DNA from: Sporichthyaceae bacterium
GTDB taxonomy: Bacteria > Actinomycetota > Actinomycetes > JACCYY01
NCBI GenBank assembly: GCA_013696235.1
Contig: JACCYY010000043.1
Span: 1-5,157 of the forward strand
Reading direction: 5' to 3'
Length of the DNA stretch: 5,157 nucleotides
A program made the translations under genes and the position numbers. Below, piece by piece: positions 3,544 through 5,157 of the stretch. The notes beneath the pieces were generated by a model that was not told the origin of the DNA, made no database searches, and worked only from the letters and a program-made list of their open reading frames with translations. Positions within the stretch are counted from its first letter, which is position 1. Every line of letters begins with the position of its first letter.

Positions 3544-5157
3544 CTCATTGATGCCGATGCGTTGGTGCAGGCGGCGTAGCGGTGCTGGTGCCCACCAGTT
3601 GGCTTCGCCGGCGAGACGCATGAACGCGGGCACGAGCAGGGCACGGACGATGGTGGCGTCGAGCAGGATCGCGAGCGTGAGACCCACCCCCATGAGCTTG
3701 ATGAACGTGACGCCTGAGGTGGAGAACGCGATAAACGTCACTGCGAGCACCGCAGCCGCGGCGGTCATGATCCGGCCGGTGCGTTGCAGCCCGGTCACCA
3801 CCGCGAGGTTCGTGTCGCCGGTGAGGTCGTGCGCCTCCTTGATCCGGGACAGCAGGAACACCTCGTAGTCCATCGACAGCCCGAACGCGATGCAGAACAT
3901 GAGGATCGGGGTTGTGGTGTCCAGGGTGCCGGTCGCGGTGAAGCCGAGCAGACCGGACAGGTGCCCGTCCTGGAAGATCCACACCATCGCCCCGAACGTG
4001 GCGCCGAGGCTGAGCACGTTCAGCACGATCGCCTTGACCGGGACGAGGACGCTGCCGGTCATCAGGAACAGCAGCACGAACGTGGTCAGCGCGATGATCG
4101 CCAGCGCCACCGGGGCCAGCCCGAAGATGGCGCTCTTGGAGTCCACCAGTGCTGCGGCCTCACCACCGACCAAGGCCGCGCCGGACAGCTCCAGGTCCCG
4201 GATGTCGCCGACCAGGGCCTCACCCGCCGGGGATAACGGCTCGACCGCGGACCCGACCTCGAGGTAGACCGCGTCACCGGCGGCGAACCCGACCGACTGC
4301 GGTCCAGGCGGCGCGACGAGCTCGCCACCGGTGTAGGACCCGGTCACGGTGTCGACCAGGCTCACTCCGTCGAGGGCGGAGACCCGTTCGGCGGCCGCGG
4401 CCGCGTCCTCCTCGGTGGCCCGCGGCAGCACGACGGTGGCCAGGCTGGTCGCCCCGCCGGGGTAGTCCGACCGCAGCGTCTCACCGACCAGCCGAGCCGT
4501 GCTGTCCGCGGGCAGCGACCGGTCGTCGGGCAGCCCGAAGCTGACCCCGAGGAACGGGATCGCCAGCACCGCCAGCAGGATGGCGATCGGGGCGGCGATG
4601 ATGACCGGTCTGCGCATCACCGCAGACGCGACCCGGCCGAAGAACTGCCCCGACCGGTCCGCGCGGAGAGCCCGGCCGACCCGGAACTTGTCCACGCGCG
4701 GGCCCAGCACCGACAGCAACGCGGGCAAGGTGAACATCGCGGCCGCGCCGGCGATCAGCACCACCGCGATGCCCGCGTACCCGAACGAGCGCAGGAAGTA
4801 GAGCGGGAAGATCAGCAGCGCCCCCAACGACACCGCCACCGTGAGCGCACTGAACGCGACGGTCCGACCCGCCGTCTGCATGGTCCGGGCGATCGCGTCC
4901 TCGGTCGAGGTGCCGGTCGCGAGCTCCTCCCGGAACCGGGACACCATGAACAGGCTGTAGTCGATCGCCAGGCCCAGCCCGAGCGCGGTCGCCAGGTTGA
5001 TCGAGAACACCGACACGTCGGTGACCAGCGTGATCAGGTACAGCGCGAGGAACGTCCCCACGATTGCCACCCCGGCGATCAGGACCGGCAGAAACGCAGC
5101 GACCACGCTTCCGAACACCAGCACCAGCAGCACCAAGCTGATCGGGATCGCGATCGA
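3535..5157 (-). CDS. MMPL/RND-family membrane transporter (5' partial)
   Basis: This is the C-terminal 540 residues of an integral membrane transporter of the MMPL branch of the RND superfamily, which export lipids or other hydrophobic compounds by proton motive force. The frame is open to the window end; the first visible residues (IAIPISLVLLVLVFGSVVAAF) are TM2, so TM1 and the first extracytoplasmic domain (roughly 190 residues) lie outside. Numbered from the window end, membrane segments cover about 2-46, 53-75, 99-121, 128-152 and 184-208; an extracytoplasmic domain fills about 209-340; a second membrane block runs from 344 to 515. The proton-relay Asp-Tyr pairs seen in MmpL3 are present in both halves: GLAIDYSLFMVSRF (Asp66-Tyr67) and FGLSMDYEVFLLSRI (Asp430-Tyr431). 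The tail NWWAPAPLRRLH is common in actinobacterial MMPL proteins. The substrate is unknown. A TTG at 5136 is an internal codon, not a start. The gene is convergent with adk and shares 9 bases with it. Confidence 0.93.
   Translation of the reverse strand, partial: SIAIPISLVLLVLVFGSVVAAFLPVLIAGVAIVGTFLALYLITLVTDVSVFSINLATALGLGLAIDYSLFMVSRFREELATGTSTEDAIARTMQTAGRTVAFSALTVAVSLGALLIFPLYFLRSFGYAGIAVVLIAGAAAMFTLPALLSVLGPRVDKFRVGRALRADRSGQFFGRVASAVMRRPVIIAAPIAILLAVLAIPFLGVSFGLPDDRSLPADSTARLVGETLRSDYPGGATSLATVVLPRATEEDAAAAAERVSALDGVSLVDTVTGSYTGGELVAPPGPQSVGFAAGDAVYLEVGSAVEPLSPAGEALVGDIRDLELSGAALVGGEAAALVDSKSAIFGLAPVALAIIALTTFVLLFLMTGSVLVPVKAIVLNVLSLGATFGAMVWIFQDGHLSGLLGFTATGTLDTTTPILMFCIAFGLSMDYEVFLLSRIKEAHDLTGDTNLAVVTGLQRTGRIMTAAAAVLAVTFIAFSTSGVTFIKLMGVGLTLAILLDATIVRALLVPAFMRLAGEANWWAPAPLRRLHQRIGINESG

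Noticed and set aside
3545..4328. Several Arg/Pro/Ser-rich open frames on both strands across the MMPL gene
   Set aside because: They are shadows of the MMPL frame with no conserved motif or ribosome binding site.
5134..5136. TTG as the start of the MMPL gene
   Set aside because: It lies inside a transmembrane helix that continues in frame to the window end, and a full family member needs TM1 and an extracytoplasmic domain before it.

Overview
The window is GC-rich DNA with actinobacterial character: GTG starts, a short-LID adenylate kinase, an ArsR-phosphatase fusion, an arsenate reductase with an extra N-terminal helical domain, and an MMPL transporter. This points to Actinomycetota; the genus cannot be read from the sequence. 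No rRNA, tRNA, CRISPR array or mobile element was seen. Two genes run off the window: the first at its 5' end, the last (minus strand) at its 5' end.

Bases 1-1328 (+) are part of an arsenic-resistance operon. An ArsR-type winged helix fused to a low-molecular-weight phosphatase/arsenate reductase domain is followed 9 bases later by a stand-alone ArsC. An 11-bp GC-rich hairpin (1337-1369) closes the operon and probably also terminates the opposing transcript.

Bases 1379-1920 (-) hold the most interesting feature. A MerR-family metal regulator with four cysteines (CxC plus Cx8C) lies under a typical MerR-type operator/promoter. Five bases after its stop is a 22-codon ORF with a near-perfect Shine-Dalgarno sequence that overlaps the regulator's last codons. 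The peptide has 8 Cys in 22 residues, no basic or aromatic residues, and looks like an ultra-short metallothionein or metal chelator. It is short enough to be missed by routine annotation.

Bases 1954-3543 (+) carry a tandem GNAT acetyltransferase, divergent from the MerR gene, and then an adenylate kinase away from its usual secY-adk-map setting. Bases 3535-5157 (-) carry the C-terminal three quarters of an MMPL/RND-type membrane transporter, convergent with adk and overlapping it by 9 bases.

Taken together, this is a metal and metalloid stress locus (arsenate reduction plus a MerR-controlled thiolate peptide) next to less clearly related genes. The metal sensed by the MerR protein and the role of the Cys-rich peptide are inferences from sequence only.
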